Of a stretch of DNA of 64,000 nucleotides, positions 18,067-30,041 are shown piece by piece (the stretch's first letter is position 1; the number at the start of each line of letters is the position of its first letter). The stretch comes from Bolinopsis microptera (lineage: Eukaryota > Ctenophora > Tentaculata > Lobata > Bolinopsidae). The stretch lies in the NCBI RefSeq assembly GCF_026151205.1, contig NC_087080.1, positions 8,583,720 through 8,647,719 of the forward strand, in the 5' to 3' direction. The translations under genes and the position numbers were made by a program. A model generated the notes under the pieces. It was given only the letters and a program-made list of their open reading frames with translations, made no database searches and was not told where the DNA came from.

Positions 18067-18873
18067 GTCAAGAGTTGGAGGACGAGGCGGAAGATGATAT
18101 AACCATCAGCGAGAGCTCACTTGAGAACCACAAACAAGAATACAAACTAACCCTCACCAACGTCAACCCCGAACACCATGCTGGTGAATACAAATGTGTC
18201 CTTATTTTCTGTGACGGAGATAACCTTGAAGCCGAAATGGAGGTAATAGCCCGAAGAGCCAATCTGATCGACACTCAGGGTAGTGTGGAGAGTTACATAG
18301 TGGTATCTGGAGACCGACTGACAGCCAGATGTCGGTCCCAGGGGGACAAAGCTCCCTCGCAGATAAAGTGGAGTAAGGATGGTGCTGATATAGAAATGGA
18401 TAACACTGTTAAGATGCACAACACCAACACTAAGATCCTGGATAAAAGTGTTAATTACTTCAGCAACCTCACTATCAAGAACTTTGCCTTTTCCGACGAG
18501 GGAACGTATAAATGCACTTTTATATTCACAGACGGATACAACACGGAGACAACAGTGAATGTTAAGTACGCCCGGGTCACTAACGAGGAATGTGTGTTTG
18601 TGGACTGCCTAACTGAAACCAGTAAAACCCTGACCTGTACTTACCATGGTACCGGAGCAGCAACTTCAGTTTCCTTCACCCTGCCAGACGGTTCTGAAGT
18701 TCCGGGAGAACTGTCAGACTTTACAGCAGGGTCAGATGGGTACTCTGTTGGGAGCCAGATAGGGAGTTACACAATAGCGAGTGTAACAGATGCTGAGAGT
18801 GGCTTGTATCGGTGTAGTTTCAATATCAACGGAGGAACTACTGTTTCTGCTGTGCAGAGGCTAACTGCTCGAA
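18067..18873 (+). CDS. Ig-repeat gene, large exon with half plus two whole Ig domains
   Basis: 269 codons without interruption. It first completes the domain begun at 17607 (HHAGEYKCVLIF). It then carries a full domain (GDRLTARCRSQG ... SQIKWSKDG ... SDEGTYKCTFIF) and another (KTLTCTYHG ... AESGLYRCSFNI). The introns that split other domains are absent, so this may be a fused or retro-processed exon. Acceptor GATCAG, donor GTAAGT. This is the best evidence that the gene encodes extracellular Ig domains. Confidence 0.8.
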
Positions 18874-18876
18874 GTA

Positions 18877-18952
18877 AGTTCGTTAAATGAATGTGGTTTT
18901 GTTAACTTTGTAGAAGTTCGTTAAATGAATGTGGTTTTGTTAACTTTGTAGA
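18877..18952. repeat. Perfect 38-bp tandem duplication at a splice donor
   Basis: The 38-bp unit starting AGTTCGTTAAATGAATG occurs at 18877 and 18915 without differences, beginning inside the GTAAGT donor of the large Ig exon. It is a recent duplication. Confidence 0.85.
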
Positions 18953-19133
18953 AGGGAGCATTTGACCGGATATTATTTGTTATTTGTTCATTCATTGTGT
19001 AAATTTGTATGTAATTGATCGATTTGAAAGATTTCGATTAAAAAAATTCCTGTTTAAGTTCTCTAGAGGGTTTCTAGAACAATAGAATTGTTATTATTAT
19101 CAGTCTACAGTATTGCTGGACAAATTATTTCAG

Positions 19134-19239
19134 AGGCTGTTATGGAGACATCGGAAGGAAAACTGGATCCTCATCTCATTGTCCAAGCATCTCTCACTCT
19201 TACTTGCACTGTTAAAGCTGGTGCAAGATCCCTGGAATG
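19134..19239 (+). CDS. Ig-repeat gene, exon: N-terminal half of an Ig domain
   Basis: Begins after TTTCAG and completes the split codon from 18873. It encodes ASLTLTCTVKAGARSLEW with the B-strand Cys and C-strand Trp. The Trp codon itself is split by the GTGAGA donor. Confidence 0.72.
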
Positions 19240-19430
19240 GTGAGAAGAGGCATTCATTTTTCAGCATTTTTTTTCAATGTTGTCGGACTTTTTTTATCTC
19301 TCTGGTCAAATTAAAATACGTAAGAGTAATATTTTTGATTTCAAACGCAGCAGTATTAGTAATGTTCCAGTGTGTACTTGATAATTGATATACCTTATCA
19401 TCACAAGTGACCATGGCCTATGTAACCCAG

Positions 19431-19785
19431 GTCCAAGAACGATAAAGCAATGATAAAAGGTCAAGATTACGAGCCACTTAAAAGCAGTTCAATCTCTTCT
19501 GATATGGTCTCAAAGATAGAGCTTGATATTAAAGAGGACAGCGCTGGTTCCTACAAATGTGTTGTACGACAAGCTGACGATTTTTGCCCTGCCGGTTTTG
19601 AGTTCGAATCTGAACCAGCGGTACTGACAGTTATCACATCAGCTCCTTTGAGAATGAGCTCTCTCCAAAATGTTGTATATAGCGGGGAGAGTCATACTTT
19701 CGTCTGTGTATTTCCAAATCCGTTCGGAGATATAGGTTATGAGATAGTGTGGTCGTGCAAAGCGAAAACGGATGTTATTGCCATG
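19431..19785 (+). CDS. Ig-repeat gene, exon: C-half of one Ig domain and N-half of the next
   Basis: Starts after ACCCAG and completes the split Trp codon. It contains EDSAGSYKCVVRQ (F strand), then SGESHTFVCVFPN and YEIVWSCKAK (B and C strands of the next domain). It ends at ATG followed by GTCAGT in phase 0. Confidence 0.72.
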
Positions 19786-19969
19786 GTCAGTTAGCTTTTT
19801 AGTGATATCATTGAGTATTCACATTTCACCATACAACCTTTGATTTGAAAAAGAGTCCCAATGCTAGAGTAAAGAATTACAATTTTGTATGTGTCTATCC
19901 AATAAGCAATTCTCTACGAAGATTAGCCCGTAGGTATAATCAATCTAGGCTATAATTCACTTTGCTCAG

Positions 19970-20045
19970 CGTATGATTGCTGACGGAGATGTCACAATCA
20001 GACTTGGGGAACGAGTGATTGATGGGCATATTGAGAGCGTTAATT
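19970..20045 (+). CDS. Ig-repeat gene, exon: start of an Ig C-terminal half
   Basis: After GCTCAG the frame reads RMIADGDVTIRLGERVIDG, matching D/E strands, in the phase expected from 19785. A weak donor (GTTAAT) at about 20039 would join in phase 0 to 31722, where the F strand (EGEFICMIKW) resumes. The exon is followed directly by AT-rich repeats. Confidence 0.5.
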
Positions 20046-20154
20046 TAACTAATTATAATTAATTAATTAACTATAACTAGTTAAAATGTCCCTTCCCCGA
20101 TTGAGATATTAATGAATAATGACAACACTGCAAATCTGCTACATTTATATTGAG

Positions 20155-20666
20155 TATTTGACCAAAACCCATAATCATGGGTAGAGTGGACCGCTGCCAG
20201 TGTCTCTCTTTCCCAAACAAAAGGAAATGATATTAATTTGATTGACCGTTCTCAAATGCAAAATGATACCGAGAATGAAATCGGTCGCTCGCTTTTCCCA
20301 TTCATTCACGGCTTACGAATTGTAATAAGTTTCGATTGATTAGGTACATCAATCAGATGCTGTAAAAATCTCTTTGGGTTGCGTTCGGGTCGATACCTAG
20401 TATTTCGGGGTAAGGGTGGTAGTTATTACTTATTGAATTAGCTGAAGTTTATTGAATCTTTATTGCTGAGTACAGCTGCCTTTGGGTAGTTCTTCTTAAT
20501 CTATTACAATTGTAAATGAATGGGAAAAGCGAGCGACCGATTTCATTCTCGGTATCATTTTGCATTTGAGAACGGTCAATCAAATTAATATCATTTCCTT
20601 TTGTTTGGGAAAGAGAGACACTGGCAGCGGTCCACTCTACCCATGATTATGGGTTTTGGTCAAATA
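20155..20666. mobile_element. Fold-back MITE with about 150-bp inverted arms
   Basis: The left arm starting TATTTGACCAAAACCCATAA (20155 to about 20303) is repeated inverted at about 20516-20666, nearly base for base, with about 210 bp between. There is no coding capacity. A related, shorter copy is at 21853-22083. Confidence 0.8.
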
Positions 20667-21668
20667 TCATCTCTTTTTGATTATAATGTCAGGGTACTTT
20701 ATAAAGTCGAAATATAAACTGATATCTTCATTAATAAGGAGGAAGTTTCAACAATTTCGAAATTTTTCCTTTAAAAACATTTCCTTGTGTTTAAGTAAGC
20801 ATATCGGTCGATCACTGACTGAATATGCCACTTAATACTCATTCAAGTTGGCATTAAATTCATTTATAATGACATTAAACTGTCGTGGCAAAGCAGAATT
20901 TGTTGGAAATCACAAATGAGCAAAATTCTCACCTTTCGCACGTGCAAACTTTGAGCGGACGTTGCGTGCGCATCCAATATTGAATCGCCGTAAAATTTTG
21001 CATGTAATTGTTGTATATATAGCTTGATAAGCATGCAAAGTTTCAAAGTATTTCAAGAAGAACTGTTATCACAACGGCACTCTAAAGTTGACAGAAAATG
21101 ACGAAAACAGCAATTTTCAGTGATTTTAACAATTTTCTATCAATTTGGGCGTGTCCCCACGTGTGCAACTTTTCGATTTTTAACTTTAAAACTAGCCTAA
21201 TGCACAATTTATATCTATAGGAAGCAGAACTGAGCTCCACAACCCAAGGCATGGCCCAACACCAGAGAATACTAAATCGCAAAATTGACGTTTTTATAAA
21301 ATAATTCTTCAAAAAAGCACAAATTTCAATGACGAATATCTTTATGAAGGAGCAAGCTAGAAAAACTTTCCGGTAGATTTTCAGAATGCTTGAACAATTA
21401 TCTAAGGTAAAAATTTCCTCAGATTTTGAATAAAATTACTTTTTAATGGTGTAAAATCATTTTTAAAAGTTATTACTTTGTCAAAAATCAAGTTTTAAAA
21501 ACGGTTAACTTGATGACGTCATCAAGGGGTGTTCATGACGTCAAATAATTTGTTTATACAATGTAAACTAAAGTGTAAACAATTATTTTCAAGACCTGTG
21601 GTCGGAAATGGCTGTATCTTTTATACTTTTGAATCTATGGACAATTAAATACAGGCTACAATTGACTG
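20667..21668. repeat. 1-kb segment duplicated downstream, copy A
   Basis: Aligns in the same order with 22084-22478 and about 23288-23861. Anchors include AAAGTTTCA near 21037/22425, GGGCGTGTCCCCACGTGTGC at about 21148/23341 and AGGCTACAATTGAC at about 21653/23847. Both copies follow a fold-back MITE directly, so MITE and segment may be one compound repeat. Confidence 0.7.
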
Positions 21669-21852
21669 GCAAAGCATCCCTGAATATATATGTTAATGCA
21701 CTAGAAACCCGCCGCTAGTCGAAAGCTTTGTTCGAGGAAATTTTAAACATCAGTTATGTTTTAATTTCTCTTCATCATATAGCCCCAAAACGATACTTTT
21801 TACCGCATCAAAAAATTTCAATCACAACCAAAGTTATAAATATATATAGGTA

Positions 21853-22083
21853 TATTTGACCAAAACCCATAATCATGGGTAGAGTGTACCGGCTTACTCG
21901 ATCACGGCTTACGAATTGTAATATAAAGCTTATTGATTGGAAAAAGCGAGCGACCGATTTCATTCTCGGTATCAATTTGCATTTTCGGACGGTTATTCAA
22001 ATTAATATCATTTCCTTTTGTTTGGAAAAGAGAGACACTGGCAGCGGTACACTCTACCCATGATTATGGGTTTTGGTCAAATA
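21853..22083. mobile_element. Second copy of the fold-back MITE, left arm partly deleted
   Basis: It has the same ends (ATTTGACCAAAACCCATAAT and its complement) and the right arm is complete. Most of the left arm after about 40 bp is missing. Confidence 0.75.
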
Positions 22084-23861
22084 TCATCTCTTTTTGATTA
22101 TAATGTCAAGATAATTTACAAAGCCGAAATGTAAACTCATAACTTCATTAATATTTATATTAATAATTAGGAGGTAATTTCATCAATTTCGAAATTTTAC
22201 CTGACTGAATATGGCACTTTTTACTTATTCAAGTTGGCATTAAATTCATATATAATGCCATTTAAATATCGTAGGAAAGCAGATTTTATTCGAAATCACG
22301 AATGAGCAAAATTCTCACCTTTCGCACGTGCAAACTTTGAGCGGACGTTGCGTGCGGATACAATATTGAATCACCGTAAATTTTTGCATAGCAGTATTTT
22401 ATATATAGTTTAATAAGCATGCAAAGTTTCAGAAGATTTCATATAGAACTTGGATCACAACGAGACTCCAAAGTTGATAACAAGAATTGCGCCCGTTGTT
22501 TCGTTTTGGCGGACGCTAGATTTCCATTTCACATTTACTATAAATTTAAGTATAACTATAAGCTCCAATCAGCTCACTTCAATCTTCATGATAATAATAT
22601 TGATCAATTATGCATCAAATACGGGAAACACTTGAAATTCAGTTCAATTGCCGTAGAACTTAACTTGTATCTGTAATTCAAGAAATCATCAGCAAAGGTA
22701 AACTATACTCGTGTACACATCAATACACTACGCGTGCCACGTACAAATTGGGTGTATTACCTAATAGTAATATTATACATTACATGCATCATATACACAG
22801 TCGCGCCGCGCATTCATAGATCACAGTATAACTATAAGCTCCAATCAGCTCACTTCAATCTTCATGATAATAATATTGATCAATTATGCATCAAATACGG
22901 GAAACACTTGAAATTCAGTTCAATTGCCGTAGAACTTAACTTGTATCTGTAATTCAAGAAATTATCAGCAAAGGTAAACTATACTCGTGTACACATCAAT
23001 ACACTACGCGTGCCACGTACAAATTGGGTGTATTACCTAATAGTAATATTATACATTACATGCATCATATACACTGTCGCGCCGCGCATTCATAGATCAC
23101 AGGCTATCTATACATCACATCTCCGCAAGCAATCCTCGCGCGCGCCCAACTTTTTCGTTGCATGGTAACGAACGAACACACGACATATTTAAACCCACCT
23201 ATCTCGTTCTCCAAAATCCACGTTTTTCTGCAAAAACCTCCATTCGTAACCTTTCACTATTGCCTTTTTTCAAAAGGGTGAAAAGGAAAAAATGGTGAAA
23301 ACAGCAATTTTCAGTAATTTTAGCAATTTTCTATCAAACTGGGCGTGTCCCCACGTGTGCAACTTTTTGATTTTCAACTTTAAAACTAGCCTATAACACA
23401 ATTTAGACCTTTAAAAAGCAAAATTGAGCTCCAAAACCCAAGGGATGGCCCAACACCAGAGAATACTAATTCACAACTTTTGTGTTTTTATAAAATTATT
23501 CTTCAAAAAAGCACTTACTTCAATAGCGAATATCTTTATGAAAGAGCAAAGTAAGAAACTATTCCGGTAGATTTTCAGAATGCTTGAACAATTATCTAAG
23601 ATGAAAATGTCCTCAAGTTTTGAATAAAATTACTCCTTAATGGTTTAAAATCGATTTGAAAAGTTGTTACTTTGTCAAAAATCAAGTTTTAAAAACACCT
23701 AATTTGATGACGTCATCAAGTGATGATGATGAAGATAAATTATTTTTTGATATAATGTAAACTAAAGTATAAACAATTATCTTTAAAACCTGTGGTTCGA
23801 AATGACTGTATCTTTTATACTTTTGAATCTACGGACACTTAAATGTAGGCTACAATTGACT
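22084..23861. repeat. 1-kb segment duplicated downstream, copy B, split by an insertion
   Basis: Copy B of the segment at 20667-21668, with about 0.8 kb of unrelated DNA (about 22,480-23,287) inserted in the middle. The insert contains the 276-bp tandem duplication. Confidence 0.65.
22551..23102. repeat. 276-bp tandem duplication
   Basis: The segment beginning TATAACTATAAGCTCC at 22551 repeats at 22827 with very few differences, ending CATTCATAGATCACAG in both copies. Confidence 0.85.
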
Positions 23862-25049
23862 TCAAAAGCGTCTATATATATATATATATATATATACTTC
23901 ACGACAATCTGTTGTAAAACAGGGGTTCCAGAAAACCCACTTCCCGATACTCCTGAAACATGCAATTTTTTTACAGTCGATTTGGACAAGGTCTAGACGC
24001 CGTGCAAAGTTTCAGATCTCTAACTCAATTTTAACATGGTTTTTAAGGCACCTGAATATGGCGATTTTGGGTTTTTTACCTAATTTCGTATAACATGCTG
24101 GCGCGTATTTTGCGCAAATTTCTTAAAAACCTCCACATAACTATTTCTTATTCCTGTCATCTTTAACATTGAATTAGAATGTTTTGAACTTAAATTTACC
24201 TGCTGAACTACTTTCGATGAGTCTTAATGCCTGGAAAACAATAAAGGGGATATACTAGTATAGGGGGTAAATAGTATTGTGAATATAAGGGCGACGGTAA
24301 TGCTTGCCAGCATTGTGATAGCGTCATGAGGGTAAATGTGAGCTAGTTGTGAAATTCTGACGTAGCATACAGCAAAACACCGCGCGTTGAAATCCGCTGT
24401 AGTCGAAAATTTTATTAAAGGACACTATAAGGGAGCGAATTTATCGTTCGAATTTATCGGTCATCGCTAGTCAATGGTCAAACAATCCAACAAATATGCT
24501 TTAGTTCCCGAACCCTGCTTCACTGAAAATATATGAATTACACATTTGAATCATTTCGGTAAATGTCAGGTCCCTCATCGTCTCATTTGATAGATCTGTT
24601 CAAATTGAAGTTTTTACGTATGAAAGAATTGTGATAAATAAAAAAGGAAATTTGTGCTGAATGAAATTGGTAAAATGACATAATCTATCAAATGACTCAA
24701 CACTTGGGACGTTGAGTGTAGATTTAACCTGAGTTACAAATGTGAATAAATGGATATAGGTTGGAAAAACGTTAGAATTATAAAATAAATAAAATAAAAA
24801 TATTATATAAAAATTGATTGTTATAAAAATAAATAGATAGGAAGAAGTCACTGTACCGGTTGGATTAAATGAAATGTGACGGACCTTTCTGATCATAGAG
24901 AGAGATATGGATGTATGATAGTATGATGCAAGTTCTGTAAATAGGGTTACGAACAAAATATAAATGTAAATTGTAAATAAATAAATCAAATCACATAAAA
25001 AAATGAAACGCAATCAAAATATAATCATTACACGAAATATACAATGACA

Positions 25050-25143
25050 GAAGATAAAAGATAAGAGATAAAAGATAAAAGATAAAAGATAAAAGATAAA
25101 AGATAAAAGATAAAAGATAAAAGATAAAAGATAAAAGATAAAG
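25050..25143. repeat. (AGATAAA)n heptanucleotide microsatellite
   Basis: About 13 copies of AGATAAA with one AGATAAG/AGATAAA variant near the start. Confidence 0.9.
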
Positions 25144-25190
25144 AACAGAATGACATAATAAAATAATAAAATCATAAATAATAAATAAAA

Positions 25191-25409
25191 TCACTTCCGC
25201 TTACTCCTTCTTTTACCCTTCCCGCTAAAATCAGGTTCATTAAGATAAATCTTGATAAAATCTTCGTTGTCTTTTTTGAAATCGTCGTAATTTTCTAAAG
25301 TCTCAAGGATGGTGGAGACTATTACCAATGACTGTTGTACAGTCTCACCATCCTTTGGGAAGTATAATTTCTCCTCTCCATCTGAATGTTGTAGATGTCG
25401 TTTACTCAT
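25191..25409 (-). CDS. Small hypothetical frame, 72 aa
   Basis: Begins MSKRHLQHSDGEEKLYF and ends in a basic KGKRRSKRK tail. Its composition is protein-like, but I recognise no family and it lies among repeats. It may be the tail of a mobile-element protein or chance. Confidence 0.25.
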   Translation of the reverse strand: MSKRHLQHSDGEEKLYFPKDGETVQQSLVIVSTILETLENYDDFKKDNEDFIKIYLNEPDFSGKGKRRSKRK

Positions 25410-25803
25410 TGTCTTAAATTAGTAAATAGTCTTAAATATAGATATCTATATTATATTTATCTATATCATATAATAAAGTTCAATCACAAAGTTTATGAAA
25501 TCATTTATGATACAAAAACTTACCAATAAAATAGGACATACACGCCTTTCCATCTATCACTTTCACTGTCATCGACATGTTATTCTCTGATTTGAAAAAG
25601 GACATTTTTGCTGAATAGTATGGGGAAAATGAAATATTTTATCAAAATCAAATGACTCAACACTTGGGAAGTTGAGCGTAGATCCTAAATCAAATAGGTT
25701 AATAAATGGATATTTACGTAGGCTGACAAAACGTTAATTCAAAATTATTATCATTATATGAAATTATTATATGAAAATTGATTGCTATGAAAATAAGTAA
25801 TAG

Positions 25804-26642
25804 CTAGTTATGAAGACAATCCTTGAACACGGGATTCTTTGCAATATTGCCCCGACTTGACAGCACCAAGATATCCTTAGGATCGTGTGTTCTTGACAGA
25901 GCGACGCAAAGCTGTCCATGATTAAAACATTCGGACCTAAGGTCCAGTCCAACTATAGTGATGTCTTGTCCCTGAGCACGATTTATGGTCATGCTGTAAC
26001 ATGGCCGAACCGGAAATTGTTTTCTACGAAATATAATGCCGTTAGAAGCGTCTGTTGGTACCAGGGTTATTCGTGGAATCAATATTATAGTTCCATTTTT
26101 GTTGAAGGCTTCAATTGTGTTTCTATGGAGACGTGACACAATGGCCCGTGTTCCATTAACCATAATTGGATGGTTAATATTGCGGAGAACAATAATAGGC
26201 GTCCCCACCTTCAACTTCAGTTTATGTGGTGGAAGTGAACCAATATTCACAGTGTTTAAAAATTCCACTGGATAAGTCGCCTGGCCATCCTCTGATAGGG
26301 ATGAGTCGATAGATGTATACGTTGTTGACTGTCCTGGAATTTCGTCAATTATCATGTCGTTGATTGCGTTTACTGAAGAATTAAGTGGACAAAGGATGAC
26401 ATTATTCAATGGAGTAGAGTAAAGATCAGGAAAGACGCGATTAATCAGTTCGTTGATTGAAGGCGTTATTTCAACGTGTTTGAGTTCTACATCATCAGAC
26501 ATGTTATTAAGTACTCCATTACCGAGATCTTCAAGATACTTATGCCAATATTCCAATCCAGGTCTAAGTCTCATAGATTGTGTTAAGGTGCATTTTTCAA
26601 GGCCTTTCCAGAGAAGGGATCTCTTCAGTATGGATGAGGAAA
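25804..26642 (-). pseudogene. Helitron Pif1-like helicase, C-terminal fragment
   Basis: The 256-aa frame (25804-26574), extended to about 26642 by LLWKGLEKCTL-like sequence in the same frame, matches the C-terminal third of Helitron helicases: MRLRP near the start, LKVGTPIIVLRNI, then FPVRPCYSMTINRAQGQD and FNHGQLCVALSRT (motifs V and VI). The Walker A/B part and the Rep nuclease are absent, so this is a 5'-truncated copy. A diverged ~190-bp segment just below it (25,600-25,790) recurs at 24,640-24,835. Confidence 0.8.
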
Positions 26643-27050
26643 TACCGTTTCTACCTTGACTTGAGGTGTATCGGGAATACTGTCAGAATCGTTGTCACTA
26701 TTGTTATTGTCATCACCGTCAGAGTCACCAGAATCACCAGAGTCACCAGAGTCACCAGAGTCACCAGAATCGGAGTCATCAGAATCAGAGTTACCAGAAT
26801 CGGAGTCATTAGAATCAGAGCTGTCACTGTCGTCTCCACCACCGCTGGTGGAACGCATATTTTGGGGGTTAATCGAATACCTGGTAGAATTTGATGGATG
26901 TTCGTCTAGATTAGCAGAGATTAATGGTACGTTAAGGCACCGCGAAAGTTGAGTGAGATTCAGGGAATCTTGATCTGTAAGGATCGAGTCATCGGTACTG
27001 AAAGTGAAATTAAAAGTTAATGTTAAAGAGGATAGATACAGATACAACAA
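26625..27050 (-). CDS. Ser/Asp/Gly repeat frame next to the Helitron fragment
   Basis: 141 aa. The centre is a run of SGD and SDSGD units from TCACCAGAG-type DNA repeats (about 26,735-26,830). The flanks are ordinary-looking. The frame ends just as the helicase frame begins, so it may be an upstream exon or part of the same element. Low complexity makes this weak. Confidence 0.3.
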   Translation of the reverse strand: MLYLYLSSLTLTFNFTFSTDDSILTDQDSLNLTQLSRCLNVPLISANLDEHPSNSTRYSINPQNMRSTSGGGDDSDSSDSNDSDSGNSDSDDSDSGDSGDSGDSGDSGDSDGDDNNNSDNDSDSIPDTPQVKVETVFPHPY

Positions 27051-28376
27051 ATTTTAGATGATATTTATAAAGCAAGAATGGTAATGTAACGACGTTTAAA
27101 GTTAAATATATCCGTGTAGGCCTTACACTGTGCTTTCAGCAATACTCATAAGTATTTCCGTGGCTGTGGTTGCAATGCGCCTAGTCTACTGGAATGATTC
27201 TTCGGAATTTCGCTGGATTGTACAACTTTCGTCTTCGTAGATTCCAAACACAAGGAAATTTTCCTCTTGGTTGGTAATATACTCAATGATGGAAGTATAG
27301 TGTATTGGCTATGCCCCGCTTACTAGTTTAGCTCTTTCTAGTCCCCTGCTACACGGCATGTAAACAGGGATTGGCTAGTTAGAGGCGGTCCGTGTAGGCC
27401 TTACACTGTGCTTTCAGCAATACTCATATGTAGGTTCTTACGATGAGTCACGGTGTCTGAACTTTTTAATATCTTTAACTGTCACAGCAAATCGATTGTG
27501 CAGAGATCTCCGTTTAGCAGGTCTAGATCCACGAAAGGGCATTGAAAAACAACAACAGATGAGTAAAATATGTTAATCGTTGGAAGATATTTCAATCGAG
27601 AATGACAGTCAATTGAATTATTGCCAGGCAATTAAAATGGCACGTGATGTTTAACTGCGCAAAGTTATTTGCGTAATCAGAAAACAACAATATTTTTGTT
27701 AATGGTGTGTGCGCGGCGTAATGTCAGCATTGTGTGTAGCTCTAGCGAAGAAAACCGCTAGTCGAAAGCTTTGTTCGAGGAAATTTTAAAAATCAGTTAT
27801 GTTTTAATTTCTCTTCATCATATAGCTCTGTTATACTGTAGACATAATGGAATTTATCTAACAATGGCAACAGCGTTGTTAGTATTCGGATTCCCAAAAC
27901 GATACTTTTTACCGCATCAAAAAATACCAATCACAACCAAAGTTATGAATATAAGTCATAGCGTGAGCGTAAATGTGAGCTAGTTTTGAAATTATGACGT
28001 AGCAATACTCATACAGCATAACAACGCGCGTAGTTAAGATGTTTTTGCTCGCGCACGTGCATTTTAACGTTGCTACGCAACAGCGCAGTAAACCTTTGCT
28101 AAAATAGCGACATTATTCTAACGGTTATTTTACCTCACTTCCGACGTTAATTATAAAAAATCTAAAGCCTAAATCAAAATTCTAAGAATGCTATAGCCTA
28201 TTCCTATCCTTTTTCTACAACCCTGCTAAAAATGGCGAGGTTTCAACTCCATTTGCGAGCTGGGTTTGATTTCACCAGAGGGTCATTTTGAGGTCGATTT
28301 TCGGTGTTTTTTCTTCTATGTCCCCGTTGCCGGGGAAATTTCGTCAAGTTTAAAATATAATATAGATATATGTAAT

Positions 28377-30041
28377 AAATAGTTGTTGTTTGGTTTCCCA
28401 AAGAGAGTGCTCGACTGCAGTTAAGCAGGAGCATTATAAATATAATTCGAACAATTGAAACAATTCAAATTGGCGGGCAAACGATCCGTTTCATGATATG
28501 TATAAAAACAATACCAATCATCAGTGCCAAATAGAATAATGAATTGTAGCGCTATGACATGTTGCTCCTTTATAAAATAATTTTTATCGATCATGAAACA
28601 TTTTCAAAATTTCCAAAAAAACAGTTTATTGTGTCCGTCCCAATTTTAAAATTGTCTATGAAGTAAGGTAGTAAGATATCTTTGGCTTTTAAAGTTGTAA
28701 ACTGCGTTGGCCTTCGTGTAGTGGTAGAGGAAAATTCTTTACTGAGTTCCGTGAAGCTGGTAGAATTAGGATCCGTATTTGAGAGTTACCTAATTGTTGA
28801 TTCTGGTTATCAAACGAGAGTGCTCAACAACGACGAGTCGAAGGAGCATAACTAATAAATAGTTGTTGTTTGGTTTCCCAAAGAGAGTGCTCGACTGCAG
28901 TTAAGCAGGAGCATTATAATTCGAACAATTGAAACAAATCAAATTGGCGGGCAAACGATCCGTTTCATGATATGTATAAAAACAATACCAATCATCAGTG
29001 CCAAATAGAATAATGAATTGTAGCGCTATGACATGTTGCTCCTTTATAAAATAATTTTTATCGATCATGAAACATTTTCAAAATTTCCAAAAAAACAGTT
29101 TATTGTGTCCGTCCCAATTTTAAAATTGTCTATGAAGTAAGGTAGTAAGATATCTTTGGCTTTTAAAGTTGTAAACTGCGTTGGCCTTCGTGTAGTGGTA
29201 GAGAAAAATTCTTTACTGAGTTCCGTGAAGCTGGTAGAATTAGGATCCGTATTTGAGAGTTACCTAATTGTTGATTCTGGTTATCAAACGAGAGTGCTCA
29301 ACAACGACGAGTCGAAGGAGCATAACTAATAAATAGTTGTTGTTTGGTTTCCCAAAGAGAGTGCTCGACTACAGTTAAGCAGGAGCATTATAATTCGAAC
29401 AATTGAAACAAATCAAATTGGCGGGCAAACGATCCGTTTCATGATATGTATAAAAACAATACCAATCATCAGTGCCAAATAGAATAATGAATTGTAGCGC
29501 TATGACATGTTGCTCCTTTATAAAATAATTTTTATCGATCATGAAACATTTTCAAAATTTCCAAAAAAACAGTTTATTGTGTCCGTCCCAATTTTAAAAT
29601 TGTCTATGAAGTAAGGTAGTAAGATATCTTTGGCTTTTAAAGTTGTAAACTGCGTTGGCCTTCGTGTAGTGGTAGAGGAAAATTCTTTACTGAGTTCCGT
29701 GAAGCTGGTAGAATTAGGATCCGTATTTGAGAGTTACCTAATTGTTGATTCTGGTTATCAAACGAGAGTGCTCAACAACGACGAGTCGAAGGAGCATAAC
29801 TAATAAATAGTTGTTGTTTGGTTTCCCAAAGAGAGTGCTCGACTACAGTTAAGCAGGAGCATTATAATTCGAACAATTGAAACAAATCAAATTGGCGGGC
29901 AAACGATCCGTTTCATGATATGTATAAAAACAATACCAATCATCAGTGCCAAATAGAATAATGAATTGTAGCGCTATGACATGTTGCTCCTTTATAAAAT
30001 AATTTTTATCGATCATGAAACATTTTCAAAATTTCCAAAAA
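28377..30041 (+). repeat. 474-bp tandem repeat array, direct copies
   Basis: Units starting AATAGTTGTTGTTTGG lie at about 28,378, 28,858, 29,332 and 29,806: three complete and one cut. Copies differ by only a few bases (for example CTGCAG/CTACAG), so expansion is recent. Each unit includes a GTAGTGGTAGAGG stretch resembling a pol III A box, but no clear B box. Confidence 0.85.

Noticed and set aside
24600-25194. Leu/Phe/Ile-rich membrane-like proteins on the minus strand
   Set aside because: They come from AT-rich DNA and the AGATAAA microsatellite.
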